This document shows positions 49,501-62,552 of a stretch of 64,000 nt of DNA, piece after piece. Within the stretch, counting starts at the first letter, position 1. Each line of letters opens with the position of its first letter. The position numbers and the translations under genes were made by a program. A model generated the notes under the pieces. The model ran no database searches. It saw only the letters and a list, made by a program, of their open reading frames with translations, and was not told the DNA's origin. This DNA is from Centroberyx gerrardi (Eukaryota; Chordata; Actinopteri; Beryciformes; Berycidae), in NCBI RefSeq assembly GCF_048128805.1, contig NC_135998.1:27385492-27449491 (forward strand), given 5' to 3'.

Positions 49501-52500
49501 TTTTCACATCATTAAGCAGATATATTGAGCATAAAAACTCACGGCAGTGGCCACTTCTTCTTTGCTTGCAATATCTATGGGAACCACCTCCACAGTATCC
49601 CACGTAGGACCATCCAGGTCATGCACCTGACAGAGAGAAAGGGAAGCAATTAAACCATGGAAACGTTGTGATAGGTAAGATCACGTGGCCTCAGCACACA
49701 TGCATCAAGAAACACTTTTTGATCAAAAGTGGCCTTGATCAAAACTACAGCGTAAATCTGATGGGAGGATTAAATGCAGCTGTGTTGTAATATGGACATT
49801 TCTCTTGCATATGCACCAACCTACTCAGTCTTTGGGGCACCTTAGGGGGTCAGCAGGGGTCAGTACTATCTACTCAACATTAACATGTCCCCATTCTAGG
49901 GATGCACCGATCCAATATCCAGTATCCGAGCCAATCCTGGTGAATTTTGAGGTATCGCATCGGCTACAGGTTGTTCGATCAACTTCCGATCCATTTATAC
50001 ATTTATTTATTTAATCCCCATCCCTAGTGTCGTCCACCACATACAGCAGTGCAGCACTCAGCAGCTGGCAGCAGTCTGGACATTTTTTTTTAACAGAGCA
50101 AAAGCAGTCAAACAGCTAATTGTACTGTTTGCAATGCAAGTATCTGGAGGGGTGACAGCAGCAGAGCTACTTATAATACTGCTAATTTAATCAGGCACTT
50201 GAAGAAACAGCATTCAAAGGAAGTCTGTGTTCAGGCAGCAAACACTAGAGGATGAGCTGAAAGAACTACACTTGATAAATTACCCTATGTAATCACAAAA
50301 AACATAAAACAAAAAAAACCAAGAGAATTATTGAGTATATTGCACTGGATGATCAGCAACTCTTGGTGGTGGAAAATGTAGCTTTGGCTGTTTAATGGAG
50401 CATTCTGTAGCGACGCAGAAACTGCCGTCCCGCTACTGTACAACAAGGTATGTGAACACCTCTTGGACCGATTCAAAGATGTGACCACAATTAGTTTCAC
50501 GACAGACGTTTGGAGTTCAGACGTCTGCCCCTTGTCGCTGCCGAGTTTGACCGCGGATAGGATTGATTTGAGCTTTACTTTACAAAGTGCAGTGTTGAAA
50601 AATTAACACATTAATTAATTCCAAAAACACTGGATTGGTACAGGGTATCGGCAGATACTCAAAAATGAAAAACGCGGACTGGTCTCTGGATCGGGACATC
50701 CCTACCATACGGTTCCTTCCAGTCACTTACATTTTCTACTGTTCCCATGTCAGGTTTGTGCCACGTCTCGATCTTTATCATGAAGTCATCCTTCATGTAC
50801 TCATTCTGAAAAGACAGGAGAGAACATACAGGGTTTCCTACAGGGAAAATTCAATTTTTGGGCTGTGCTTCTAGTTGACATAATTACTTATTCATTTTAT
50901 GAGAAAGATCTTGGCCTATTTCAGGGTATTAATCACAATTCAAATGCCACTCTCAACCAAAAGAGTGCAACTGATCTCAGCCAACAGAAACCCTGTACAG
51001 AGAATGGCATGAATGGAGGGTTCTGAGAGGTGTACTTAAATCCACAGCTAATCCAATTAACCAATTAGTTGTTTAGATTGAAACAACACTGGTGATGGTG
51101 CTCTGCTCTACTCTCATCTATTTTAAGCCCTAGCAAGAGTGGGTAGCTTGCAAATAAGGTACAGCAATATCAAGCTGAGATAACACTTACCGAAAGAGAA
51201 ATGGTAGTATCAAATATGTTTCACACATCAGCAAAAGTATGCTACATAGACAAAATTTGTGTGTGTGTGTGTATGAGTGTGTGTGCATTTTACAAACAAC
51301 TCACCGTCACAACTGCAGTGGATGGAGCAAAGAGGAAACAAAAGAAAAATGTGCATCAGTACCAACAGACCAAAATGATGTTATCATCTTTGCTTTGGAA
51401 AATTGAACAGTTTCATGTTACTGACAAAACTACTCAACTGTATAATATTTATAAAAAGTAAACTTAAGTGAATGTCATACATGCGACTATAGCTGGGCTA
51501 TATCAACTGAATACATCAGCAATATGAGAGGAACTTTCATGCTGATCATATAAGAGCTGCCTAGTTAAGTAGATCACACAAGCAGAGTGTACTGAAGTGG
51601 TGCTTTGAGTTTTGATTTACTAGAGTATGAATGGTATGGTGGTTCAGCTGCAACTTACTAGTGCGACAGTATGGGTAGGCGTTCCAAGCCTTTTCATGGA
51701 AAACTAATGCTCCTTCTGGTGCGATCATCTTCACGAAACCTGGGACTTTACTACAGTGGAAGAAAAATAACAAATCAGGCCCACACTGGAGAAATAAAAA
51801 CATTTAGAGTAGAGGTCTGGAGCAGAGACTTTTTGTCTTGCACAAAGTGAACAAAAAATTATTTGTTTAGCCGTGTGTATGGCGGCTTGATCATCTTATG
51901 ATATAGGAGCAACATGAGGGAACAGTGTTTGGGTGCACCTGGTTCTGTAAAACGCCCTCATATTCCTTGGCTGATATAGGACCTAATGACACCAATGAAA
52001 TGGCTTCCCACACTATTACAGATCCACCACCATGTTTAACAGCTGGCAACAGACATTGTGGTTTGAAGGCCTCCTTTAGCTCAGACATAAATGCATCCAG
52101 ATGTGGGAAAAGGGGTGAAAGGCGACTCATCAGACCATAATACTTTTTTCACTGCCAGGGTTTGAGGTTTTGTGCTCCTTACCCCAGGTTGTGCATCGTT
52201 GTGTGAACTGACACCTGTGTCACACAGGTGTTGGTTCAATTCTGTGGTAAATTTTGAGGCCAGTTTTGTAGTGTTTAGCAACTCTATCCCTCAACTCTGT
52301 CCCTCTATCCCCATCAGTGACCTTTGACTTGCTACTACTGTTCCTCTTTGGTGATGCATGTGATGTGTTTGTGTTTGGCATGTTACCATGATATTCCAGA
52401 CTGTTCCCCTTACCACATTAAATAGCTGGGGTAAAGTGTTTGTAAATGATGCACCTGCAATTTGGGCAGCGACTATTTGGCCTCTTTGGAGCTCTGTCAT

Positions 52501-55500
52501 TTGCCTCATGTTTTGAAAACTCACACATAAAAGTGGTGATTGTCAGACCTCTTATAAAGCTGTTACACACAGATGTACAATGCTTTAAAAAGCCAAGCTT
52601 ATTTTGTGTGCACATGAGAGAGCATTGCATGTCAGTGGTATCCTGTATTTTGAAGACCTACCTCTTTAGATGGTAGATTTTATGTGTGTATTGTCCCTTC
52701 TCCCCTTCATTCTCATAGGGTTCATTTGTCAGCACCTCAATGCCTTCTCCTCCTCCTGTCTCATTCTTGCTGGCCTCAGCCACAGAGTACAGCTGCCCTA
52801 CTTGATACTGAGAGTGACAGGAAGAAAAAAGACATACAGACAGAATATATGACCATAATTACAGTGACCCCACACTAAACAGTTTGCAGAGTGGCTATTT
52901 CAATTTAAGTAGTTTTGATCCATTATTTGAATCACCGATCGGGGATTTTCAAAAATTTTGATAAAGTCCGGCCCAAAGAGAAGAAATGACGATATGTATG
53001 CAATGTTTCGTTGGTTCACAGTGCATTGCTTGGGTTGTTTTTAGTCAAATTACAGCAAAGTGGAAAGAGTTTATGACCCTAGCTTGGTATGTATTGTGAT
53101 CACTTAGCCAGTAGAGACCGTCATTAACAATATTCTTTTCTCTCCACGGTCAGTAAGGAGCCGCTATGCTGTCTTAAGTGCAAAACAGCACCCCTGTCGC
53201 CTTGGTCAATCTTTCTACGGAAACAAACGCTTATACACTCACCTAATGCATACATATTGCTGACAGAGGAGTTCTTCTGTCCTGTCAATATTTTTCCCTA
53301 GACACTTGATGCATATTTTCAGCCTTGAAATCTCACCAACTAGAGAAAAACCTACCGGCTGCCCCAGAGCGGAAGTACTTCTGACGCATCGCAGAGAATT
53401 ACGTTGTCAAATGAAAAGTCCCCTGGAATACTACAGGGTCGTTCAATGACAAGGTGTAGCATTATAATGTTCCCATCATGAAAGCAACACAACGATATAA
53501 AAACTTTACAAAATAGTAGTCTACAGTTGTGTAAATAGTCTACACTTTGACAAAAGTCAGACTTAAAATGAGTGTGATCTCTACTAAGATGACACAGAAG
53601 CTGTAGTTTTGATGGACCAATACAGTCCCAGTCCAGCTCTTCTCTCTGCAGCCACCACTACCAGCCTGTCACATCAATACCAGAGCTGTCCAACAAAGCC
53701 TCTTTTGTCTTACTATGAGCCCCAACGCAAGCTCTGAGCAGAGGTGAACAGAAATGGTTCCACTTTTAGGAGATAAGAAATAGAAATATAGGCATTAATT
53801 TAAGTCCTGGGCTTCAAAACGGTTAGTTCAAACACAGCTGTGACGTGTATTGATATGGCATCATCTACATCTAATGATTCAAATAATCAGCTCTTCAATG
53901 GTCAAAATGTCTTTTCAAATAATAATGGTAAGGAAGGTAGGAAGTAGTGATACTCACCTCTTCCACAGAGACCGGCAAGACTACACGGCTGTAAGAGAGA
54001 GAGAGAGCAAGGGAAAGATGGAGGGAGGGGCAGGAAGTAGAGAGAGAAGAAAGTTAAACTCACTAAACTATTGATAGCACATAACATATCCACTCATGGC
54101 AATAGAGGGATTTAAGCGGAGTGCTAAAGATTCAAAGCTGTCGGGTATCGAGGACTCAGTGGTCACATTCAAAAACCTGGGTTTTGACACAAGTTTCAGT
54201 GAATCATACTCCCAATTTATGTGCAGATTATGTGTCAGATGTGTACAGATTTGTATGAAATTTTTAAAACCAACAGATTGATTTAAAAAAAATGTACACA
54301 CCTTCAACCAGAGAGGAGGAACTAATCACTGAAATCACCTGGTGTAGTGTTTGGTTGGACCGAAAACCTGCATAATCTCGGCAGTCCATCGGACATGACT
54401 GGAGACCACTGTTCTAGCAGGACATTTTATATTTCAGGGTCATTTGTGCAATGGTGTGGCCTAGCTCAAACCCTGCACACAGTTTCTCAGTCTGCAAAGT
54501 TGTTTGTTTAGATTTTAGCCCCATGGAGCATAATTACCTGGGGATATCCAGTAGTTTGTAATAATTGCAAAGTTCATCAATAATTTTACTTCATACAAAA
54601 CTGCCAATTCCATTTCAATGCAAAGACTGGTTTCATTATGGAACAATAAAACTTTTGTTTTGGATTGACTGACAATCAATGAAAAATGGTTGCCAATCAC
54701 ACAGTAGTTGCATGTCATACTGTTTTAATCTAATTTATTCGAGATTTTTTCGCTGTGCAAAATTTTGTTTTTTCCCATGGTGATATCGGTATGGCACCAA
54801 CATTGCATCAAAACACATCTGATTCCAGTTATGCTATGCTTTCCAAGCATGAGTAACTGCTGGGTATCAGATGTTAACACCCATCTCCTTCTACCCATAA
54901 AACTACATGTTTTGGGGTTGTTTCCAGTAGTTGGTTCAGACTACCTTCTCACTCCTAATGAACCGCAGTTCATGAACACACACGTTTCTCCAAGAGTGCT
55001 CTCCCAAAGTAGCACAAAGATAGTTGCATCATATCTTTTGTAAAAAAAGAGAAAGCGAAGGACTATTACATGAGGCCACTTGACTCAAGTGATTAACTTT
55101 TAACAGGAGACAAACCTAAGACAAAAACAAGTTTTCAGCCCTATGGACTTGAACTCCTAACTGCTGCAATGTAGTGACCAGATGCCAACAAAACAGCCCA
55201 ATCCACTTACCACCAACACATCAAATAAATCCAGATGCATGAGACCAGAATAAGCTTTAACCACCAATAGGGCCTTCACAAAACTAGTTTCTTCACCAGG
55301 CTTTAATAGAGGACATAATAACATACCAGGGTAAAAGACATGTTATAAAACAGACCCCTACCCTGAGAGAGCTTTTACAACAGTTTAGAAACACAACTTG
55401 AGGTATTATGCTAACAGAGGAATGGGTAACATGACCTGAAATCCATATCACAATATTGTCACATCTACCTCGATAACAATAAATGAAATGATAATTTAAC

Positions 55501-58500
55501 ATTTACAAGTATTGCATTCTCTGTTAGCGTCATGGCCATTAGTGCCAATGGCCAAACTTTATAAATTCCATGCCTGTTACGCAAAACTGTTGAACAAAGA
55601 GAAAGAGCGCCGTTTCCTTAGCATTGCACATAATAATAAAAATAATAATGTTATGCAAAAAACTGCTTTGCTAACTCAATCTAGTTGCAACTAAAATATT
55701 CACCGGCATTTTTTTTTTTTGTTACACACAGATTAGCCACCGCAGTTGCAAATCCTCACAAGTCTGTAACACTGGGCGAGCAAGCATCACTCAATATGAG
55801 GTGAGAGAGAGCCGTTTAACTGACTAATCGACTGACTGACCTGAGCTTGACTCCTGCTGAACACTCTTGTGCTGTGAGAAAAATAACCTGCCTCCTTACA
55901 TAAGTTTATTCCAGTTCTATTATTATTAGTATAGCGGGCTGGGTCTGTTTGCAGGCTGTTCGTGCCTCACTCCCTAGAGGGATACATACATCCCACCTGT
56001 GCACTGGCCACCAATCACCCACTGCCTAGTTAGCAAAGCCTAGGCAATCCCATTTATGCAGCCCAGCAAACGAGGGCAAGAAAACTACAGGTTATCTGAC
56101 AGGCAAAGAGGCGTGCAATGCATACAAGTAGCTAGAGAAGACACATCGGGCTAACGCGGTTTGAGCCAGGACGATCTTGGAGGTCATCAACCTGGCCCCC
56201 TCTAGACGGGCAATAGGAAATGATCTGGAGACTGCATCACACACACATGAATATGTTGTCTAGTGAGATACTGTATTGCCACCTGTAATTAATGAATTAA
56301 GAAATTAGGTGAGGAATATGCTGTCGTTGGATCTGAGAGAAAACAGTGCATTGGTTCTGGCCAGGGTTGAGTAATGTTTGAAATTTCCCATGACTTTGAA
56401 TTCAATACTAATAAAATAAATTTTTGATACCTTGTGTAAATGCAAGCATTTGAACATATTTGCTTCTGCAAATGAACGCATGTCAACAACATTTTCCTTG
56501 GAAAATATGCATTTTTATGCTCTTACCATATCTGTAAAATGTACTTAATAATTAAATTAAACAAAGTTTCACATAATAAAACAAACTGTTAAAAAAAGGT
56601 GCACTTGGAATTAAGGGTGCTTATGGTACACTGTGTAAGATGTATGCAAAATAGAACTGCCTGCAGGTGCAAAATTGAACAATGAATCTAAATCAAAAAG
56701 GAAGAACCAGCCTCCACCCCGCTCCCAGGACCCTGCCTCCCTCTTAACAGTGCTGCATACACACCCCCTCACCTAGCAAAACAAATGTAGCCTAATCAAT
56801 TCTTAAACAGTTCAACACTAATGCGATAACTTCTAACAACACAAGTCAGTTAGCAGTAGTATATTTACAACAGGACATGCAGAAAGTACTCATGGCCATG
56901 TAGCATGACTTCTATAATAACATTACTAGACACATGGTGCAAAGTGCAACTCAGCTAAAGTGAAACCTGGAAATAGCTGGGGATCTGCATGGGTTACACT
57001 CTAGGGCTTGTGAGCTTGAGATCATTATCATCAAGGCTAATCATTTTTCTATGGCACATCAAAACAGTACATAGCCCCTTTCACACAGGCAGCCTGTTCC
57101 GTAAATGTAACGGCACGCCGTCATGTGTGAAAAGGAGCCGGTGTCAAAATGCCAGAAAATCTAGTAAAGTTCAGTATCGACCGTATGTGTGACAGACAAA
57201 CCACTTCATACATTAGTATAGTTAGCTTTGTACATAATCGAAACACGTTACAAACCAACTAGCCTTTGCCTTCATCAGGCTCAGCCCTGCACAACTGAGG
57301 TATGAGGTATTATATCTAGGTAGTAGGGATAGACTAGTTTCCCCAACAGCAATACTCTAGATACCAAACGTTGGGTAACGTAATTTGCGCTTACCCGTCT
57401 AGGAGAAAAAGTTGCACCAAGTGATACCTTTAAAGGTCTGCCCAACTAACATCTGAAGCAAGGTTGTAGTAACATGGTAGTGGCTATCGGGTATAGTCAA
57501 GGACCTCACAATAAGATTTGATTTCAATACTATGAGTCACAATACGATATGATTCGACACTTAACACAGGATCAATACTACATAGGCCTACAGTACATGT
57601 GACTGAAATTTGCAGTGAATTGATACAAACTGTCAAGTATCTTTTTAGTATTGTGATGCACAGTATGATTATGTGCATTATTGATATGGACCAAATTTAG
57701 CCAAATTCTGAATGTACCATTTCCATTCCTTCCCCTTCTGTGTACTTCAGAGCACTGAAATAACTTACATATACATAAAAATTGCAAGACTCTTTGTTCT
57801 CTAGTGAGGTGAACTGGAGGTAAAATGTAAACAAATATATAAATAGTAATAAGTGGGCAAAGTTCCATCAGATTTCCATCAGAGAGTTGTGTCTAGTCAG
57901 GTGCCTAAATTCAAAGATGACATTACTTTAACTAAGTTCATTTCACTCCTTTTTGTTTTTGAATACAAAATCAAAGTCAAAAATTTACCAAAGCAGAGAT
58001 TATTGTTTGGAGTGGGTTGTGAATCTGGCATGTAGCTAATGGCCATGCACATTAGGGCTGCAACGATTAGTCGAAATAATTGACAAAATCAATTAAGCAA
58101 CATTAAAAATATTTTGACTATGACTTTCAAAACAAAGTCTGCAAATATTTCAAATTTAAAGCCAACAATAAAGCAGAGTGTAACCTCTGCAAAACAGAAT
58201 GGCCTTTCACAGTAGCACTGCACCAACATTTAAAATATCGGGCTATCAATGATGGGAGTTGACTATAGACATGAATATATGTGCCAATAGTCCTGGCTAG
58301 TTATAGCAAGGTAACTACTAACCTTAGAGGATAACGATAACTGACGGCTCTCATCTCCACACAAAATATTTTTCATGAGACTTCGCCAGATATCCATAAT
58401 CTGTCATTTTCTTTGCCATTAAATGATTAGTTATGTTAAGAGTATTTTATCATTTTGAATTTTGCACAAACAGACAATGATAAGTAAGAAGACCAAAGTT

Positions 58501-61200
58501 AAAGTAGTAAATTATTGTGCTCTCTTACCCATACCTGTTTTTTTTCTTTTTGTTATAACTAATGGAACTACGAAAATAATCATTTGATTAATTGATTAAT
58601 CAAAAAGAATAGCCACAAGATCAATCAATTACCAAAATAATCATTAGTTGCAGCCCTAATGCACGTAGGCTAAATGTGCAATCATGAATCAATCATGAGC
58701 AAAGCTGAAGACTACAACACCGATAGCGATTGGCTGTGAGATAAGAGACAATAAGAGGGATTACAATTATTCAGCTTAAAGTTAAAGTACTGTAAGTTGG
58801 CACCAAAGATCATAACATTTTGTACATGCCTAAACAGATGCAAATTTCAATGCCCATCCCTAAAACCAGCAATGTTTAGTGTAAACTGTAGTGAAGTGTC
58901 TGCTGCCTGTGATTTTGAAGGGGGTCAATTGAACACACAGATAAAATTCCAGAGGGACATTTTATATTTAAGGGGGACATTGGCAAAATTGCTTGGCCTA
59001 GATCAAACCCCGGGCTAGAGCAGAGTAGACCCATCGAGCGGAATACTTTGAGTTAGAGTGGAGGTCTGGAGGATATTCCCTGGGAGATACTTCAGGCACC
59101 TTTGCCATTCTGCCCCATACAGACTCCCAGTTCTCTCACACACAAATACACACGAGCCACACAGGCCAAGACAAGCTCAAGAAATGGGAAACAAAATCCT
59201 GTCTAAACAAAAGAGGAGGCCTCACTGATAACACACCCACACTGGTAACCATGGTGGTGTGACAGACAAAAATATAATTTACTTTTACACAGGTGCAGTC
59301 AGTGAACTGGATTGGTCCATGGTGTGATGCAAAAAGGCACAGTCCATACAGATAGCATAAGAATGGATTTCTCTTGCCATGAGCTTCTGAAGATACAGGC
59401 CTCCACATTTATGCTTAAGTCCAGGCCTTTCTCTGGGTTAAGAGGACAAGTAACATGTTTTGACATACATTTTTCTCATCTCAATACAAACAGAAACAGA
59501 AACAGAAACGGTTTCAAATACGCCTTACAAGAGACGCCTGCAACGCATCTTAATATGAGCAAATGACATTTGCAAATGGCATTGATGAATTTGAAGATTG
59601 TAAAGACATGATTTGATTTGCTTACTGCTTATATTGTGGTAAGATATCTAATATATTGCTCCCCAGTGTGACACTTGACTTAAGAGATCAGACAGCAGCC
59701 AAATTATACTGGATGGCAATGGATAGATATCTGGGTAGCCTATTCACTGAGCTCTAGTTACACACACACAGGCCTGTTGCAGCTAGCTTCAAGCACAAAT
59801 CTGTGAGGGATTTTTTTTAAAGAAGAATGCATGGTGTGCAGGGCATCTGATTTTTCCTCTCTACTGTTTTGTAGCAGTGATGATTGGAGGTATTTTTATT
59901 TGTAATACCACATCTGTCTGTCCATGTTGTGGTCCCAGTTATGGCTCTTGTGCAGGTTGCAGTGCTGACAACTGTCATAGTAACACTAAATCAAAACATT
60001 AATATTATACTCCATTTCAGACGGCAATCTGGCTACACCCTACTTTCGTTTTAATATCACACGGTGTCTAGCAATGGTGGTGTCCCTGCTGTGGTGGAGC
60101 ACCACTACTGAATGAAAACAGAGGAAACACTCGGGAATGAAAGGTCTGGTTGAGTGGGGTAACGTTAGGCTACATATTCAAATGCTACAACAGGTACCGT
60201 TGTCTGGAACGGATGTACATAGTAAAAGCTAGCTTTGTTGACAAAAAGTAGACACGGAGCTTGCATGACCACCACCACAACGCAGTCGTGATACACTGGG
60301 TTTGTGTGGAATAGTTGGATGACGCTAGCTAATTAGCTTAACGTGGCAGCAATACGATAATGTTAGTGTTAGCCGCCCAGCTAAAGGGCTAACTATCTCA
60401 TGCTAGCGATGACAAAGTTAGCGGTAACAGTTAACAAGTCTTTCCATAGCCGCAAGCTATCTTAAACGGTACAGCTAACGTGTGGGTAGTATTGGTCAAT
60501 GTTGCTGAATATATTTATTTTTAACTTTGTTGAACAACTTTGCTGAACAACCAATCAAGGCGAAAAATATATCTACATCGGGGGAAAAAAACTGTAGCAG
60601 TTTGTGGTGTAACGTTAAATTACAGATGAACTCCGTTGTCAGACAATGGTAATGCTACTAGCTAGCCGGTTGCTACAGCTAGCTAGCTAACGGTAAATCC
60701 GACGGAGATGGAACCTTAATCTGTCACTCACGGGACGGGAAAGCTTACGGTACTGTGTAAAATATCATAGGCTGCTAGCAAGCTAACTAGGTAACTCCTT
60801 AGTGGTAATGTATTAAACCACCAAAGTCACGCTAACTAACGTAATGTGCAGATTCTGAGGGTAACCAGTGCAGCATTTTTACATAACTCAATTTCATTAA
60901 AAAGCTAATTAAACCCCCTCCCGCAACAACTAACCAACGTTAGCTAACGTTAGCTCGCACTAGCAACGCCTAAAAAAGACCGGTGTCTGTGTCCCGTTAC
61001 CCATGTCCTGATCCACCCAGCTCAAAGCTAGCTTTACAGAGGCTACAGAACTGTCAGACCCCGCGAACGACAGTAAGAGACGGAAAGACACGTTTGCCCC
61101 ACATTAATAATCTCTCCGGCAGATAAAAAATGTCACTGTAAATGCGTCGTAAGACATTTTTTTTAATACTTCATACTCACTATTCCTTGATGAGCACCAT
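43549..61200 (-). CDS. pitpnb: Phosphatidylinositol transfer protein beta, 11 coding positions with two alternative C-terminal exons
   Basis: Exons from the ATG: 61200-61181, 53988-53958, 52807-52662, 51750-51659, 51312-51305 (8 nt), 50805-50731, 49626-49543, 45615-45538, 45394-45290, 44805-44683, then 44375-44328 or 43599-43549. Phases agree, giving 269 or 270 residues. The start reads [17 protein letters not shown], then [35 protein letters not shown] and [20 protein letters not shown]. The C-terminal half holds [20 protein letters not shown] and [17 protein letters not shown]. This is the START-like fold of class I PITPs, which exchange PI and PC between Golgi and ER membranes and supply PI for kinases. 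[23 protein letters not shown] and the TTC28 neighbour favour PITPNB over PITPNA. Introns 3, 6 and 1 carry transposons. Confidence 0.96.
44290..44375 (-). CDS. pitpnb: PITPNB alternative proximal exon ([15 protein letters not shown]), stop-containing cassette
   Basis: The acceptor TTCACATTAG precedes [15 protein letters not shown] and TAG (44375-44328). A GTAAGT donor lies at 44289-44284, so this is likely a cassette exon of 86 nt rather than a terminal exon. The stop is 38 bases from that donor, within the distance that usually escapes nonsense-mediated decay. The position of human Ser262 (RGSVRGTSA) is Asp here. Confidence 0.8.
46782..46845. repeat. perfect 27-bp inverted repeat with a 10-nt loop
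   Basis: The arms 46782-46808 and 46819-46845 are exact reverse complements with loop tcattctttc. It lies in PITPNB intron 7. A perfect match implies a recent origin. Confidence 0.9.
49897..50704 (+). mobile_element. internally deleted hAT element with BED-finger remnant, PITPNB intron 6
   Basis: The ends are TAGGGATGCACCGATCC on the left and, on the right, GGATCGGGACATCCCTA, which are imperfect inverted repeats. Around 50109-50225 the + strand reads a BED zinc finger: CTVC, then NASIWRGD and [13 protein letters not shown] frame near 50451-50585 reads [20 protein letters not shown], the hAT transposase catalytic-region wording. Stops lie between the two, so it is inactive. The 8-bp target duplication is not clear. 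The element ends 26 bases inside the intron from the exon 6 donor. Confidence 0.8.
51305..51312 (-). CDS. pitpnb: PITPNB 8-nt microexon coding the I-V-T junction
   Basis: The exon TTGTGACG is flanked by TTTCCTCTTTGCTCCATCCACTGCAG as acceptor and GTGAGT as donor. With the A left over from the exon before, it supplies Ile-Val-Thr between CRT and NEYM, the residues conserved in PITPNB. Skipping it would shift the frame. Confidence 0.9.
51890..52524 (-). mobile_element. decayed Tc1/mariner-like transposase remnant filling PITPNB intron 3
   Basis: - strand frames read [19 protein letters not shown] (helix-turn-helix start), then [29 protein letters not shown] and [18 protein letters not shown]. 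These are Tc1 transposase blocks in order, with frameshifts and a missing C terminus. It occupies about 70% of the 911-bp intron and points the same way as the gene. It shares wording with 15150-15915. Confidence 0.8.
58053..58658. mobile_element. hAT-like MITE (606 bp) with near-perfect 8-bp target duplication, PITPNB intron 1
   Basis: The left end TAGGGCTGCAACGATTAGT and the reverse complement of the right end, TAGGGCTGCAACTAATGAT, are inverted repeats. The flanks atgcacat and atgcacgt differ at one base. The interior is AT-rich with no coding potential. Confidence 0.85.
60190..60990. promoter_or_regulatory. GCTAGC/AACGTT-rich segment upstream in PITPNB intron 1
   Basis: Dense gctagctagctaac and aacgttagctaacgttagct words lie just 3' of the first coding exon (61200-61181) in the sense direction. 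This probably marks the promoter-proximal, unmethylated region. Confidence 0.4.
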
Positions 61201-62552
61201 CTTCGTCTCCCGGGCTGCGGCTGCGCAGGGGAGTCAACGTCAGGCAGAATTATCAACAAGTTAGTTCCGCCCTCCGGAATAATTTGATTGGCTGAGAACT
61301 CCCTCCCATTGTCCACTACAGTATCCTTCCTCACCACGCACTGTAGGTTAACCCTGTTTTCTCATAATTAACTGTTTTCTCTCTGTTAACACCAAAATTC
61401 CACCAGATTTGTTGAGTCAGGTCAATAAAGACATCTCCCTTACCAAAAGAACTATAGTAACACTGTACATTTTATAAAGATACTATACAAATATCACAAC
61501 AAACTGGAAGTCCCTAAAGCAATCTATCTAGGGATATTATACTCAGTGATGTAGTGGTAACTACATCTCTGATTATAGTGATACCATAGGTGGTAAAAAA
61601 AAACAACAACCTTAAAATAAGATAAGGAATATTATGGGAACACTGCAGTGATTTTTCGTTAGGGTTGAGATAAACATAACTACTTCTTTGTCAGATATAA
61701 ACATAAGACTTCATGTTTATTATACTGTAGTACGGAGAATGTGTGCGAATATTTTAAGTTCAATATTGATAGGTATCAAAGTAAGACAAGGAAGGAAACA
61801 TTTTTATTCAGCAACTTACTGAGAATTGAGATATCTCTGTAAATAGGAGTCTGGCACCGCTGCAAAATTGTACATTATAAAGACACAGAAACACTGAATA
61901 GCAAGAGGTACCATGCTGACAATCACTCACATAAAATCAATCCTCCAATCTGCATAAAAAATATCAAAATGTTTTCATTACTTATTCCTTGGTTTAATTG
62001 TCTTTATAAAATGTGTAATACTGAATGGAAAACACAGTTTAATTTACAAAATAAATGACAACAATAATCATTGATAATAACGTTTAACATTAATTATCAC
62101 ACAATAAATCCAAATCCATCCAATTCAGGTAGCTAATCAACTTACACAAATATAGCGAGCGTTTAGGTCGACATAAAATGTTCTGTAACTGTAACAGGCA
62201 TTCAGTCAAAAGACTAAGTCAAAGTTTCTTTTCAGTGTACATGGAGGCATTGGGACACATGCTCTCTAGTCAGTCATGAAAAAATTAAAAGCCAGAGACT
62301 CAACACTCAGACTCATTTTGTTCTTCCAGTTCTCTCCAGAAGAAGGCACAATCATCACAATCATAACATTAGTGTAACACCCCTTCACAAAGAGTTAATG
62401 ACGTGTAAAATCACTTTCGATACGTGAAATATTACCTCTCTTTGTCTTCGGCAGGTATTGCTACAACATGTTTGTATTTTGCTAACAAACGGACAGTTTC
62501 TGTCATCATACATAAACCAATAATCAGAGGATAGGCCCAAATATCCAAACCC
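61201..62552. other. PITPNB promoter side and TTC28 3' UTR
   Basis: No coding gene is visible. 61201-61340 is GC-rich and should contain the PITPNB 5' UTR and promoter. The rest is AT-rich, with a - strand AATAAA at 61803-61808 that fits the end of the TTC28 3' UTR. Confidence 0.5.
61803..61808 (-). promoter_or_regulatory. candidate poly(A) signal AATAAA for TTC28
   Basis: It lies about 750 bases after the TTC28 stop on the sense strand. A further TTTATT occurs near 61718. Confidence 0.35.

Noticed and set aside
57070-57195. CCTTTCACACAGGCAGC-type sequence as a transposon
   Set aside because: The wording recalls fish repeats, but I found no paired ends or coding trace.
43549-61200. PITPNA identity for the lipid transfer gene
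   Set aside because: [23 protein letters not shown], the paired C-terminal exons and the TTC28 neighbour fit PITPNB.
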